Origin: Boswellia sacra
Lineage: Eukaryota > Streptophyta > Magnoliopsida > Sapindales > Burseraceae
Length of the DNA stretch: 64,000 bases
Reading direction: 5' to 3'
Assembly: GCA_013180625.2 (NCBI GenBank)
Contig: SNVD02003473.1
Location: 62,001 to 126,000 of the forward strand
The notes under the pieces were generated by a model that did not search any database, was not told the DNA's origin, and saw only the letters and a program-made list of their open reading frames with translations. The stretch's first letter is position 1, and the number at the start of each line of letters is the position of its first letter. Positions 24,275-37,153 of the stretch are shown piece by piece. A program made the position numbers and the translations under genes.

Positions 24275-24592
24275 AATTCTTCAAGATCTTCACCAATCTT
24301 TCATTATCTTGTAAATCTTGAAGATATAAGATAGCTAAATCATAATAGGATATTTGAGTAAATAAACACAATATAAATCATTTCCTAAAGTGAGATAAAT
24401 AAAACATTTTCTCTAATCAAAATCCATATCCTAGAAATAATATCCAGTTAAGTAACACTTAAGTGAATCTGTTAAAACAGGAAAGCAATAAAATAAAACA
24501 TTACAAGATTTGTTTTCTCTCAAAATGCCAACATATTAATGCCACATAAATTGAATAGGACACATGGTAGTCCACATGGCATTGTCCTAACA

Positions 24593-25690
24593 ATCTCCCC
24601 CTTTGGCATTTTGCGAGAAAAACACCAAACAAACAGATCCTGCAGAAAGTTAGTTACAAAACACAACTACAAGAGGCAAACAGAATTGAACTACACTACG
24701 ACAATTATAAACAGAATATTTCCGACAAAAAGAACTTAGTCAGTTAGCATTAGCATAGTTCATACAGACCAAACTAAAATAAAACAATCAAGTGATTAAC
24801 TAAGTTCAACCCAAACATCAAAACAAAACAAAGAGTATCTTCTACCCCTGAGTAAGTTCTTCTCCCCTTAAACTTATGTAAAGGTTTCATAAGCAAAAAC
24901 AAGAATTCAACCAACAATCAGCAAACGTCTTCCAAATTCTACAAAATGACTTCAAATTCTGTCTTACTCCCCAAAATCCCAAAAAATCTCTACTCCCCTT
25001 TTTTACTTCGCAAAGTGCCAGAGAGCACTATTAATTTTTCTTTTAAATAATTTTTATAAAATAGTAATTTCTTATTTTCATTCAGTCATTATCATAAAAC
25101 ATTATTAAATAAAGTAATTTCCATAAACAAAAACAGAACCAAAAGGTGGCTTGTGGAGAAAATATATTAAATTTACATAAAAATTAAGTGATAAATCTTA
25201 AAAAATTTTAATTTTCTTACCTGTAGACAATAACACAATTAAGGTGAAATAACAATCATCCTTCAAAGGTTTGTTGAAAAGTGACCAAAACCGTGAACTT
25301 TTTGTAATAACAACAACTACCTCTTTAGTCCACTCTTTTTCATATCGTTAAGATTAAGACTACAAGCCAAAAAAAAAGTAATAATACTAAAACATCCATG
25401 TATGTTTCTATAGCGAAAATTCAACACATTATTATGAGATAATTACATAAGTTGTTTAACTAAATATATAAATAATTATTGTTTAATGAATATGTAATAC
25501 ACTAATACATTTTCATTAATATGATAACATATTTGCCAACATGGTATGAAGCTTAAGCAAGTGAATATCATGCATAAATAAATCGAATTAAACATATTAA
25601 CATATCCATCACACTTACCTTATTGCAATATCTTAGTGAATTCCTTGGAATTTCAGTACATAAGAAAGACAATTGCAATCTTTTAATTAT
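24593..25690 (-). other. Copia internal remnant then unassigned DNA
   Basis: 24593-24607 is the minus-strand polypurine tract. To about 25020 the sequence reads like the C/T-rich 3' untranslated end of a minus-strand copia element, without readable pol. From 25020 to 25690 it is AT-rich and I recognise nothing. Confidence 0.45.
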
Positions 25691-26893
25691 TATGTAACCA
25701 AGACAAACAATAGAGAAATAAGAATAAGAAATTAAGTAATAACGACACAAGATTTTACGTAGAAAACTTTGAAACCAAAGAAAAACTACGGGATGTTAGA
25801 GACAAAATTTCACTATATGAAAAATGTTACCATCATATAAACTTTGAACTCACTCTCAAAACCCTTCCTAATAACCCCAATTGACCCTCTCTTTCCAAGC
25901 TATGTCACTCACTCACACCTCCAAAAGGAATTTTAATCACCTCACTAAAGAGAATTTTACCTAAAACTAAACTGGAGATGCTTCAAGTAGTGCATTTGTA
26001 ACTAAGGAGTAAGGTTGTGTTCAGTTGCATTAATCTAAGGGGGAAAAGACTTAGGATTACTTAGGAATTTTAAGTCTTTTGTTTGGTTGAAGTTTTTGAC
26101 TTAGGAAAAATTTTTCCTAGGAATTAGGATTATCCAAGTTTAAACAATCAATTTTCCACTCCCCCACTTAAGGAAAACCTAGTTTTATTAGGAATACTTC
26201 ATTAAATTACTAAAATAAACTTATATATTTTTTATGTGTCCAAAACTAACCTTATTCAAATAATTGATTAAATTATTTTATAAATAATTATAAATATAAT
26301 TCATTATTTTATTTTTTTAAAAATTAAAAAATTGCAAAATTAATTCCTTTCAAAAATTAAAAAACTGTAAAATTAAAAAAAGGTTTTTTGGCTGGCTTCG
26401 CCGACGACGGCTAGCACATTTGAGCATCTAGCGTCACGACCAGTATCAAATTGATTGCTACCTTGTGGTCTCCTTGTATAAGGTGGTTTTGTCGTCATTG
26501 GATGTGCAATTTATACATAATTCCAATGTCAAACCAAAAAAAAGAAAATGTCTTTTAAACCCATTCATTTCCACCCACTTTTCCTTTCCTCCCACTTCTC
26601 TTTTCTTACAACCGAACACAACTTAAGATCCCCTATAACGGCTTCTAAGTTTTACTTTTACCTTTTTCCAATTTGTAATTGGATTCCTCTTCCTTTTTCA
26701 GTAAAACTCTCTTATTTAAAATATAATTATTCTTCCGTTTGTAGTTGAAGTAGGGTTCTCTTATTTCCAATAGGATTATTCATTTCTTAATTTAATTTGA
26801 CCTATCCTAATAAGATTTTTTTCCTTATCAAGACTTTAGGAATATATTTTAGGACTTTTAGGAATATCCTTTTATTTAGCTAGTATCCTAACA
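25691..26893 (-). mobile_element. Second copia-type LTR remnant, split by a MITE
   Basis: It ends ...tatcctaaca at 26893, followed by aatctccatc. On the minus strand this is a GATGGAGATT tract next to an LTR starting TGTTAGGATA. The left border is approximate. The MITE at 26013-26623 lies inside it. Confidence 0.5.
26013..26623. mobile_element. PIF/Harbinger-like MITE
   Basis: The 15-bp terminal repeats GGTTGTGTTCAGTTG and CAACCGAACACAACT are inverted with two mismatches and flanked by TAA on both sides (26010-26012, 26624-26626). At 611 bp with no ORF of note it is non-autonomous. The terminus wording and TAA target favour the Tourist/Harbinger group. Confidence 0.7.
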
Positions 26894-27729
26894 AATCTCC
26901 ATCTTAGCTAAATAAAATGTTAACACTATGTGAACAGGGCTTTCATCTCGCCAGAGAGTTTGAGACCACGATATTATGTCAAAGCTTCTTTCGAGACTTA
27001 AGAGAGCACAAACGGGCTATGGGCATGTCTGAAGAAATGGAGTCGCCACCCAATTATTCAATTGGGAATGAATAATGGCAATCTAATCCCTCGCTTTAGG
27101 ACCTAAAATATCCTCATCCCTTCAGAGATGGGTTTGGGAAGTTAGGTACGAGCCATTTGCCTTACCTAGATCCAAATTCGGCCTCTACTAAGGTATGCCA
27201 AATAGGAATAGCTCATGCTACTATTCAGTCCAATTGTATTGTTCATTTTATGCACACATTTCAGGTTTTATCTTCATTAATCATGTGAGTTGATATTCAA
27301 TCAATGATAGGTGTATATTTGTACAAAGAAAGAGGGAATAGAATTGGATTACATCTCTTTTTAAATATGGGGGATAAAGGAGAGGATTACATTGGTCTTC
27401 GACAATAAAATAAATTCTATAAAATATTCCATACATTCATCCACGATAAATCACATATTCAAATATTAAATATAAGCAATCAATTCGAGACTTAATAGAT
27501 AATGAATTCTTTACAACCATATGTGGGTCTATTGAATGTGTATCAAGCCTCTACAAGTATATTCATACATTCATACAAAGTCATCATCTAGAATCATGAC
27601 ACTTCAACCTAGATTTGATAATTCTATCATGACATTCTAGCTTATTGCTATTATAGCATAATTCAATTGATAATGGAACTTAAAAAAGGCAATCCTAGCC
27701 TAGTCATGGCATTTCTAGCCCAATTACAA

Positions 27730-28381
27730 AACTTGCCCCGACCTTCAATTGCACACCTCGATCCCAGAAAATTTCCCAGATTTTTTTTGTGGCCGGGGTA
27801 CCCCTGGCGGGGTCGGGTTTCCAATAAACCGGGCTTAAAACCTAGGATGCATAATTATTCTTTTGAATTCTAATACTTTTTTATATATTATATGATACTA
27901 AATTAGATGCGAAATGGGTCGTAGCCTAGTGGTAGCCTACTATTTCATTCATATTAGGAGATAGGTTCGAACCACCAGTGCTGTAGGTATTTTTTTTTAA
28001 TTTTTTTAACTTAATTTAACAAGTGTTGGGCTGGGCTTAACACATCACGAGCCTGACACATCACATGGACATCAAACTAAAAAAAATTATAACAAGAGTT
28101 GGGCTGGGCTGGGCTTGGGCTTAAATTTAATAAAGGGTTAAAGGTAAGAATTAAAAACTAAATGGACTTAAAATTACTTTTACACAATCTAATTTCAAAA
28201 TTTCAATTGCATACCCCAGATTTAATTTTGGGTCCCTGAACCCTCACCCCCGGCCCCCAGGTTGGGGCATAAATTTCACCCCGGCCTGGCCAAATTCCCT
28301 GATTTTTTGGGTTATTACCTGGCCTCAGACGTTTGGGTTTTTCAAGTCCTTAGCCTTGGCTGGGTCAAATTGCCAGTCTTA
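27730..28381. mobile_element. Unclassified ~650-bp insertion in the Tat 3' LTR
   Basis: The partner LTR runs straight through this point (about 61715), so this is an insertion. It is GC-rich at both ends (ttgccccgacc near the start, ggcctggccaaatt near the end) and its outer parts hold similar words such as tcaattgca. No clear target duplication or terminal repeat was resolved. It contains a tRNA-like SINE. Confidence 0.6.
27911..28010 (+). mobile_element. Probable short tRNA-derived SINE
   Basis: A box-A-like tagcctagtggtag (about 27922-27935) and a box-B ggttcgaacc (27964-27973), about 40 bp apart, are followed by a T-rich tail. These are the two internal RNA polymerase III promoter boxes. 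It does not fold as an intact tRNA by eye, so a SINE is preferred. Confidence 0.45.
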
Positions 28382-29449
28382 CTTATAGTAATTATAGTAA
28401 ATCATGGTATATTTTAGCCTAATTATAGCGATCATGACAAAACATGGCAATTCTTGCCTAATCTATGCTATTTTCTAGCATACTTCAAAGCAATTATAAG
28501 TCTTCCTAGCATGATTCTAACCATGTGGTCTTAAGCATGATTCTAGACATGTGCTTCTAAGCATGATTCTAAACATTCGCAAAGAAAATAAAACTCTCAA
28601 TCATGATTCTAATAAAGGAGGGAAAACGGACTTACCTTGACATGCTTATCCGCCTTTCAAACCAAATAAAGAATTAAACAATTCTTTAAGATCCTAAACA
28701 TGCTTTTAAGCATTAACATAAACCCTAGACATGCTTTTTCTAGATTAAATAAACTTGGACATGCTTATTCTAAAGTAAGAAAATTAAAAAAGAAATAAAG
28801 AGAGAGAAGAGAGAACTGCTTTCAGGACGTACTCTTTCTGGGCTTAGAGTAATATAAAGCGTCCGAAAACTTTAAACTAGAAAAAACTCATTGAATTCTC
28901 AAGTGTGTCTAAGTGGGGAGGAGGGTAGGTTTATATAGTTAAGGGTTGAATTGAAAAAAGGAAAGAGACAACAAAATGGAAGGTTTCTAATGAAATTTTC
29001 TAAGAACACTTGACGAGGAATCGACTAGCTATGTGAGGACAGTCTATTGATAGTCGAATAGCTGGTCGAATGTGGGTGGACAATCGGCCAATTGTAGGAC
29101 AGTCGACCGGTTGTGGCCCACAAATCCTCGTGTTTTACATTTTTTCAATGCAATCCCTTTTGACCTTCCTCTATTCGATCGCAAGTAATTTTATGAATTC
29201 AACTTATTTGAAATCCATAAATTTTTATGAAAACTAGACATCCGTAGCTTCGTAACGGTATATGACTCATCAACAGATTCATCCTGGATTAATTTTTTTG
29301 GTTTTTTGAATTCATGTATCAATTTTTTAGACTCTTGGTTGTTTTCTTCTCACCTTTCTTCCTTTTGCTTCCAAGGACATTTCAGTCATTTTCATTGCTC
29401 GACATTCATCCTCACTACATCATTGAGCTTCAAAAATCCAGTGTCTATA

Positions 29450-29465
29450 GCTTGCCCCCTACTTT
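29450..29465 (-). other. Polypurine tract of the Tat element
   Basis: The minus strand reads AAAGTAGGGGGCAAGC directly before the LTR start. This is the usual wording in Tat/Ogre elements. Confidence 0.85.
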
Positions 29466-29599
29466 GGAGGAGTTTGTGAGACACAAAGATCGATAGAGTA
29501 CTCTTGCTTTGTCTTTCCTTCTTTCATCTTGGCCTCTTCACCTTTATATGCATTCTGTTAGACTTTTTATCGTCTGCTTTCCTCCTTAATTCCTACAAA

Positions 29600-30095
29600 A
29601 AAGATATACCTACTCAAAGGCTGATGTGTCCACTCAAGGGCTAGTGTGCCCATTCTAGGGATGAAATGCATCCTTCTAATGCATGCCATGCACTCTTCTA
29701 ATACGGATAGGTGCATCCCTATAATGCACAATGTGCACTTTTCTAGTGTAAACAAATGCATCCTTCTACTGCATTAAGTGCATCCTTACGATGCTAAAAA
29801 AAAGCACTCTTCAATGCACCTACTTCTTAAGGTTCGTTAGCACTTCTTAGCGTACTTATTCTAAGGGCTTTAAATACTTTTAGGTACAACTACTTTTTAA
29901 GGTTTTTAAAGCTTTTCAGTGCGCCTTTTCTTAGAGCTTGTGCCTATTCTAAGGGCTTAAAATAGTCTTAAGTGCACATACTTCTTAGGGCTTTCAACAC
30001 TCTTCAGTGCGCCTTTTTTTAGAACTTGTGCCTATTTTAAGGTTTATAACACTCTTACGTGCACCTATTTTCTAGGGTTTGTTCCAATGCATGCC
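29600..30095. repeat. Degenerate repeats near the Tat 3' end
   Basis: Units around 'tgcatccttctaatgca' (29640-29800) and around 'ttctta(a/g)gg... cacttttcagtgcgcc' of about 110 bp (29810-30095) recur with many changes. Tat elements often hold tandem repeats between pol and the 3' LTR. No coding frame is present. Confidence 0.55.
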
Positions 30096-30639
30096 CGTCG
30101 TGAAAATGTCTATCATGCACTGTTTCACGGTCTTTAGACCTCTTCATTCTTTATGCCTTCGGTTGAGTATTCTTCTTTGATCTATTCATAGGGTTTCATG
30201 CCCTTCTTCTGAGTATTCTTCATTCTATTCTTCATTTCTTCTAGTCCACTAGGGAAGAATTCTTGATTTGCTATGCTTTAGCATTCTTTGTTCTTGATTT
30301 CTTCAGATTTCGTATTGTAAGACCCTCCACTAGGGAATTCTTATCATGCTGTTGATTCTTGGAATCATTGGGTATTTTTCTATTGTCTTTGCAAATTCCT
30401 GTAAAATATCGAACATCTCTTGTTGATTTAAAATCAATTCAAATTTTACCTCATACGGTGCGTTCTGCAACAAGCTACTTCCTAGTTTTTGGAGGAATTC
30501 TTCCATGTGATTCTAGCTAAAGTTTCCATCGATCAGTGTTTCTCATCTTTCCTTGTGAGTTACTAAGCTATTGCCATGGCCGGGTGCTTGTCACCGGTAT
30601 GTTTCAAAATTTTGTTGGTGTCTTAGGGTTGATCTAGAG

Positions 30640-30818
30640 TTTTTCTTCTCTTTTCTTTTTCTTTCTCTCTTTTTTCTTCCCTTTTCTTCTTTCTCTCCCT
30701 TCTTTCTTTTTTTCTTTTAATTTTTTCTTTTCTCTCTTTTTTCTTTTTTTTCCTCTTTTCTTTTCTTTCTCTTCTTTCTTTCTTTCTTTCTTTTCTCTTC
30801 TCTCTTTTTTTTCTCATC
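30640..30818. repeat. Polypyrimidine tract (TTTC-rich), ~175 bp
   Basis: Almost pure C/T on the plus strand, hence pure purine in the retroelement RNA. The Lys/Arg/Glu-only ORF on the other strand (30623-30820) is an artefact of this tract. Confidence 0.85.
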
Positions 30819-30899
30819 AACCTTTTACACTTTTGCCCCTCATTAAAGGGATAGTCGGCCGATTGTTGATCAATAGTTGCTTAGCGGTTTGATTGCTGG

Positions 30900-33800
30900 C
30901 GGGCGGTGGAGGTTCTATATATGGACCCTTCACCTTCTTTCGCTTCATTTGTGCATCGTTTCTTCGTTTTTCATCCGATTTGCCCGAGGTTTTCTCCTAC
31001 ATGCTTGGCTTAGATTCCTCTTTCCAATAGCATGTTATCCGGTCCATATTGACTTAATAGGAGAGACTCAATTTGAAAATCGACATTAAAGGGTCTTTTG
31101 AAAGACCAAGAGGTGCCCATTGTCTATGACATGGATTCCCACGCCATCACCTTAGTAAGCACTTTTCTACAATCTTAGTTTTCCATTTTCTAGGAATTTT
31201 CTAGGCATGTATTTATCTAAAGACTTTAATTTATTGCCTTAGGATTTCCATGAGAACTAGATGTGTGGGTCATTTTTTGGAGCCCACACTTGGTTATTAA
31301 AGATAGAGAACGAAACTGTTAGAAATAGAATTGCTGCTACTAGCTTCTATGAGTTTATTACTTATTTTCCACATGTTACTCGACACACCATTTGTTAAGC
31401 ATTGGCTGCTCTATGTGAGAGGTGGATGGACACGACTCACACTTTCTATCTTCTAGTTGGTGAGATGACTATCACACATTTTGACATGGCCGTTCTGACT
31501 AGCGTTTCAAGTGGTGGAGAGATTATAACCATTGATGCTTGTATCGTGAACTCAACGGATTAGCAAAATTTAGTTCACTAGCTTCTTGGGTCCGACGTGA
31601 AGATCAAGAATAACATTGCGATTCGGTCCACTGCACTGTACTAATATTGGAGGAGGAGATCAAACCTTACTTCAGTTGAGGGGGATCAATATGCACGTAG
31701 CTTCATCTTGTATCTGCTCAGTTCAACGCTTTTTGCCAATGCGTCAAACACACCATTCCTAACTTTGCTTCCTGCCCTTCAAGATCTCGATCGAGTGGGG
31801 ACTTTGACTAGGGTTGTGCTGCTCTCAGCCAGTTGTATTTTGGTTTAGATCATGGTTGTTGAGGTGTTACCGCGATTACCGATTTTCTATATTACTTGAG
31901 ATAATTTATTTTCTTTTTTTACACCTTTGTGCCTTGTCTTTATGAATTCTATTTCTGATTCTGTCTTGTTCATAACAGATGTGGGCTTATGAGTTGGGCA
32001 TCTTGTCGTATTTCTTGCCTGTCAGGACTTTTCTTTCCAGGGATGAAGAGGTGGGCTGCACATCCTACAGAGCTTAAGAGATCGCATGAGCTAGACTTCT
32101 TTCGGCATTACATCCATATGATGACCTGGGACAAGGTAAAAGACATTGTGGTCAGTATTTCATTCTTATCCATATTATAATCTCACCATATTTCTATTCT
32201 TCACAAATTCGTTCTGAATGGTAAGGGCCTATTGAGGGTTGGTCAGCTGCTATACAGGTTGTCGCCTCATTTGTCAACTACCGCATCCTTCTCCCATGCG
32301 TTGATAGCATGATAATCTAGATGATCGTGTCTGGGATTGGTTCAAAGGCACAAAGCATCGTTTGATTCCTCATTCTCTGCTAGTTCTGATGATAGACTCA
32401 ATTGACTTGGCTATGGAGCCGAATGTGTCACATTACACGGCTAGGATTCACTTGAGCGAGATTGAGTTCCCAGTGATGATAGTTTCTTATGCTGATGAGG
32501 TTCCTCACCCTCGTTCTAGTTCTAGTCATGTTGGTAGCTCTTCAGCCCATCATGGGAAGAGATTGAGGGTTTCCTCTTCAGTTATTGGCATATCTACCTC
32601 TTTTACTGTTGTTGCTGAGCAACCATGTCCACCTTTAACCTGTACAACTAGTCCAACTATTCCAGTTGGTCAAGTGATTGGTGAACTCCAAGCCTATCCC
32701 AGCAATGTAGTTTACACGTGGGATGCCAGCAAACATATTAGCAGTTATGTAATCATTGAGGATCTGACCATGCCTGTTACTTTCGTTCCTTATGATACCA
32801 CTTTGGTAAGTCTTCTGATTATATATTCCTCAAGTTTCCTGTTATTATTCAAATATTTGTTAGTCATAAAAAATACAATGCAATACAGGTACCATGATCT
32901 TCCATCGAGCATGTCTTCTGAATGCAAGTTGCTTCTCACGGATACGTAATATAGATGTCTCACCAATATCAGGTAAAACACTACTTTATGCCTCATATAT
33001 GCATGATTTCTATCTTAATAGTTTTTTTTAACTATATGCTTCTTGCTTGGATTAGACAAGTCATCAAGGGAATGCTCATCTAGAGTGAGAGATTGAGCAG
33101 GCTCAGGTTGTTGCCTTCTCTATCGATGATGATGGTGATGGTGATGAGTGAGGACTATCACCTTTAGCTTCTTTTATGTTGATTTTTTTCCTTTTAGTCA
33201 TTTAGGTTCCATGTATGAACTTTTGTTGTTTCAACTTATCATGATGTATAATTAGAGTAATCAAATTTCAAAGACTCAGTGAAAATAGAATATTTTCGGT
33301 TTCGTACACTGCACCTCAAACTGTTCATATTTTGATCAATTTACATCGAAATTTATTCAATTTTTTTCTACTTCAATTTTAAACAAAATTACAAAATTTG
33401 GAAATCACACGCTCAAAATTGCTTATTGATACACAACTAGAAAGTAAAAAAATGTGCAAAAAAGGGAATTAGAGGACCTTTTGCCTTACCATCGCCAGCC
33501 GGTAGTCCTTTGACTACCTGTCGGTGGTCTTCCCCGTTCTTGCCTTTTCTGCTTTATTTCTTACACTATTTAAGTGTTGCTCTCCCGTATTGTTTCTTCA
33601 CACCTTCTCCCAATTCTTTCTCTTATTTCTAGAGTTTTCTTTTGCGCTTCTCGATGCCTTTTAACATTTTTCAACATGTCTAAGGCTTCTCTCAAGACTC
33701 TCTAGCCTCTTTTGAAGCTTCTAAAGGATGACGACTGGAAGCGACTTCAATCTAGTGATCTCTTATAATCTAAAATTCTTTCGATATGTGAAGCTTGATG

Positions 33801-35035
33801 TTCATTTTCTTAAGGAATGCATGACTTTCTAGGATCCTTATGATCATGTCTGCTGCTTTAACGGGCAAGAGCTTGCCCCCTGTCATACTTGGTTATCATT
33901 CATCCAATTCTGAGAGCATTATTCTGCCTACTGTTAAGATGCTGTCAATGTCTGATCTTGCCAACTTCTTCAACTTTTCGATTTCTACCATGGGCATTCA
34001 CACTAGAGGTGGTAGAGTGACATTGTCTTCCATTATCCCTTTACTTGAGATGATGGATAGGACCTCGTCCAATTGGCTTCACCTTCTTCAATTTTGCCTC
34101 CTTCTACAGTTTATACTGGTCTCACTAGATGGTCTTGGCGACCTATATCTTGCGACCATGATTTCTCAGATGGGCCCAGGTTTCACAACATTTTCCTTAA
34201 TTCTAGTTGAGACATTGATCAGACTGGATCGAGTCAGGATTGATCCAAGTTAGAGGTTCAGTGGCAGTCTTCTACTTCTTTAGGTATTTTTCTTTTAACT
34301 CTAATTTTTGCCTGAGCTACCCTTTTTGAGTTTTTAACTCAGCGGGCTTTTTCTTCATCAATTTTCTTTGAAATAATTTTTGCCTAAGCTACCCTTTCGG
34401 TTTTCAACTTAGCGGACTTGTCCTAATTTTTGCCTAAGCTACCTTTTCAGGTTTTCGACTTAGCTTTTGTCTTTTTTTTTCTTTTGTTTCTTCTTTTTTC
34501 AGATTTAGTTGTAAGAAAGGTTATCCATTCTAGAAATGCCTAAGAGGGATATTTCCTGTTACAACCCTCGACTTCATATGAGGAGGAGACTTGAGAGATG
34601 CTCTTCTTGGGTTGACTGGCTTCGAGTCCTTTTGGATACTCGGATTCGTTGGCGTTGTCCATGGTAAAGGCTGGAGCATGCAACGGTCGGGACCAATATC
34701 ACGTGGGTGCCTTTGGCAGGCTTCACCCATAATTCATTCTACGATCCTGCTAGACTACATCGGCAGTATGGGCTTAAGCAAAGGATTGTGATTCACTAAC
34801 TGCTTTGGTTCTGGGAGACTGTCTACTCGTTATCTAAAGAGTGTGAAGGACTCTTGGCCGTATCAGACTATCAAGAGGAATCTGTTCCATGATCCTGACT
34901 TTAAGAGACAACTGGTGCAAAATTAGGTGACCCTTTAGGCTTCTATTCTTGATCCTGCAATTAGAGCCAGACAGTGTCATAAGCAGTATGGCGAGCCTCT
35001 TCGTAGTCCAGTAAAAAAGTAGAGACGACATTGAT
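30900..35035 (+). pseudogene. Plant mobile domain (PMD) gene, antisense inside the Tat element
   Basis: It is transcribed opposite to pol. A TATATAT box at about 30915-30921 precedes it. 31400-31860 encodes CERWMDTTHTFYLLVGEM... SVSSGGEII and FANASNTPFLTLLPALQDLD, the core of the plant mobile domain. Exon 31979-32160 carries MKRWAAHPTELKRS and MMTWDKV. 32224-33150 forms a low-complexity tail with GT-AG introns at 32806-32888 and 32973-33055 (83 bp each). 33840-34255 and 34540-34960 (YDPARLHRQYG) look like the C-terminal part of a second PMD copy. Stops and frame changes break it. PMD proteins act in nuclear silencing and chromatin, and PMD ORFs are known in gypsy and Mutator-like elements. 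A TTAATAAAA at about 35132 could be its polyadenylation signal. Confidence 0.75.
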
Positions 35036-35271
35036 AGTTTCATTGTTAGCTTAGATGTTAGATGCTTTTCTTTTATCATCATGCATAATAGGAACATTTC
35101 AAAGGCATATTTGTTTAAACAATTTCATTTCATTAATAAAAGTACAATTGTTTGTTTTTCAAATATTATGTGCACATTAAGACAACTCCTGTCATCAATC
35201 ATCCATTTCTAGTTTTCGGATTAATTATTTTTCTTCTTATACTTTTTTATCTTGTTTTCTTTTTTTTTTCT

Positions 35272-36544
35272 TCACACATAGTATTTCTTTAGCTTGGCCA
35301 TGTTGATAGGCTTAGTGAACTCATTCTCTTCCATGTCTGATAAGATGATGGCTTTGCCAAACATGACTTTCGTCACAATGAGTGGGCCCTCCCAGTTGGG
35401 CTTGAACTTCTATCTCGGATCAAATACTACTGGCCTGGCCTAGCTGTTTAAGGACAAATTCCCCTTCTTTGAACTTTGTTGCCTTTATTCTCTTGTTAAA
35501 GGTTCGAGCGACCTGTTTTTGGTACAATTACATGTGATATTTGGCCTTCAGTCTTTTCTCATCAATCAATGCCAACTGTTCACATCTATTGTGAATCCAC
35601 TCCCCTTTAGGAACTTTTGATTCCATCAGAACTCTTGCTGATTTCATTCTATCTTAATTGGTAGGGCTACTTCTAAACCATACACCGATGATAAGGGTGT
35701 CATACTCATTGAGCTTCTAGGTGTCGTTCTATGGCTCCATAACACAAATAATAGCTTTTCAGTCCAATCTTTGTATGTCTGTACCATCTTGACCAACAAC
35801 TTTTTGATGTTCTTATTGACCATTTTTACTACTCAGTTTGCTTGTGGCCAATATGGAGATGACTTACGATGTTTAATCCCATATTTCTCAAACAAGGCCT
35901 TGTCTCAACTTGTAAATGAACCCTATTGTCAGTCACGACATGATATGGCATTTCAAATCTGCATATAATGTTCTTCTTAATGAACTTCACCATCTGCTTT
36001 GCCCTTAGTTTACTATAGGACTTAGCTTCTATCCATTTGGTGAAGTAGTCGATTGCCACCACCACATATCTATGCCCATTAGAGGTCGACAACCTTATCT
36101 TGCCTATAATGTCAATTTTCATGCTGCAAAGGGTCATGGTGCCACCATTCCTTGTAACTCCAAAGGTGGCTTGTGAATCAAATTTTCATTGATCTGGCAT
36201 TGGTGACATTTCTTCACAAATTGGACATAATATGTCTATATGGTTAGCCAGTAAAAGCCTTATCTCATTATCTTCTTAGTAAGCATCATTCCATTCATGT
36301 GTGGCCTATATACACCACTATGGATTTCTTTTATAAGCTTTCTAGCTTCTTTCTTATCGACACATCTCAATTGCATCCTTTCTAACATTCTTTTGTACGT
36401 CACTCCTTCACGACAAGTAAACTGTTGGGCCAACCTTCTTAATACAGCCTTGTCTTTCTTGCTGGCCTTATATGGTAGAATCCTCTCTTTCAAGAATCTC
36501 TTCAAATCATAGAACCATGGCTTTTCAACCACTTCTACTTCCAT
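35272..36544 (-). pseudogene. Integrase domain of the Tat element
   Basis: 36260-36544 carries the N-terminal zinc-binding part (EGVTYKRM, IHSGVYRPHMNGMMLTKKI). 35829-36137 carries core motifs (VVVAIDYFTKWIEA, with the first Asp, and VVTDNRVHLQ, with the second Asp). The C-terminal tail MAKLKKYYV ends at the stop 35272-35274. Stops around 36140-36260 and 35830 interrupt it. The Tat-type ending supports the lineage. Confidence 0.85.
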
Positions 36545-36754
36545 TATCTAGGGTTCCATGTAATAAGGACCCCACGCTTGTGCTATCACCATTAGTCTTA
36601 TTGATAATTCTTGGGTACTCACCCAAACTGATACCAAAGAAGCTAGAGTGTCAGTTATCTGATTCTCATTTCTAGGAAAATGGGTGAAGGTACACTACTT
36701 GAATCTCCCAATCAACCTTTTAATATGCTCAAGGTACAGTTTCAACCTTCCTTC

Positions 36755-37153
36755 CTATAAATCCCAATCTTCATTGGTCTGGGAGATGACTAGCTTTGAG
36801 TCTTCTGATACCTTTATTTCATCAATGCCCATCGCAATCACAATTTCTAGCCTATAGGCATAGGCTTTGTACTCAGCCATGTTATTGATGACTCTGATCT
36901 CCAACTTCTTAGCGAACGCAATGACTTCTTTAGTTGGCGAGACCAGAATAACTTTTATTCCGACACCATTTCTATTGACAGCTTCGTCGAAGAACATTCT
37001 CCATCCCATTACCACAATTACCCCCAAATATTCATCTGGGAAATCCAACTCCCATGGTTTATCATCATCGACCGGATTCATGGCCAAAAATTTTGCAACT
37101 ACTCTTCCTTTTACCACCTTCTTAGTGACATACTTAATGTCGAATTTTGACAA
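36755..37153 (-). pseudogene. Second, archaeal-type RNase H of the Tat element
   Basis: Motifs WRMFFDEAVNRNGVGI (first Asp), INNMAEYKAYAYRLE (Glu) and KVSEDSKLVISQ (Asp) are those of the additional RNase H that Tat elements acquired between the native RNase H and integrase. The triad is present. It is open for 132 codons but cut off from its neighbours by stops. Confidence 0.87.

Larger units (their letters stand above)
18201..24592 (-). mobile_element. Copia-type LTR split by a CACTA element
   Basis: The right border is clear: ...attgtcctaaca at 24592 followed by caatctcccccttt. On the minus strand this is a polypurine tract (AAAGGGGGAGAT) next to an LTR starting TGTTAGGACA. The left border near 18201 (TGAAGCC) is a guess. 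The fragments 18201-18689 and 24275-24592 belong together. The text near 18290 (tttacgtggtttagc) is common in copia LTRs. Confidence 0.65.
26929..29449 (-). repeat. 3' LTR of the Tat element
   Basis: It matches 54083-54380 plus 61227-62861. It ends gtgtctata, the complement of a TATAGACAC start (TGTAGACAC in the partner), beside the polypurine tract. A minus-strand TATATAAA box lies at 28930-28937. It carries a ~650-bp insertion (27730-28381) absent from the partner. Confidence 0.87.

Noticed and set aside
27911..28010. tRNA gene
   Set aside because: Only A- and B-box-like words; no cloverleaf by eye, and it lies in a TE insertion.
30623..30820. Lys/Arg/Glu-rich ORF
   Set aside because: Translation of a purine-only tract.
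34530..35097. Minus-strand ORFs opposite the PMD C-terminal part
   Set aside because: Shadow frames; the plus strand carries the recognisable YDPARLHRQYG motif.
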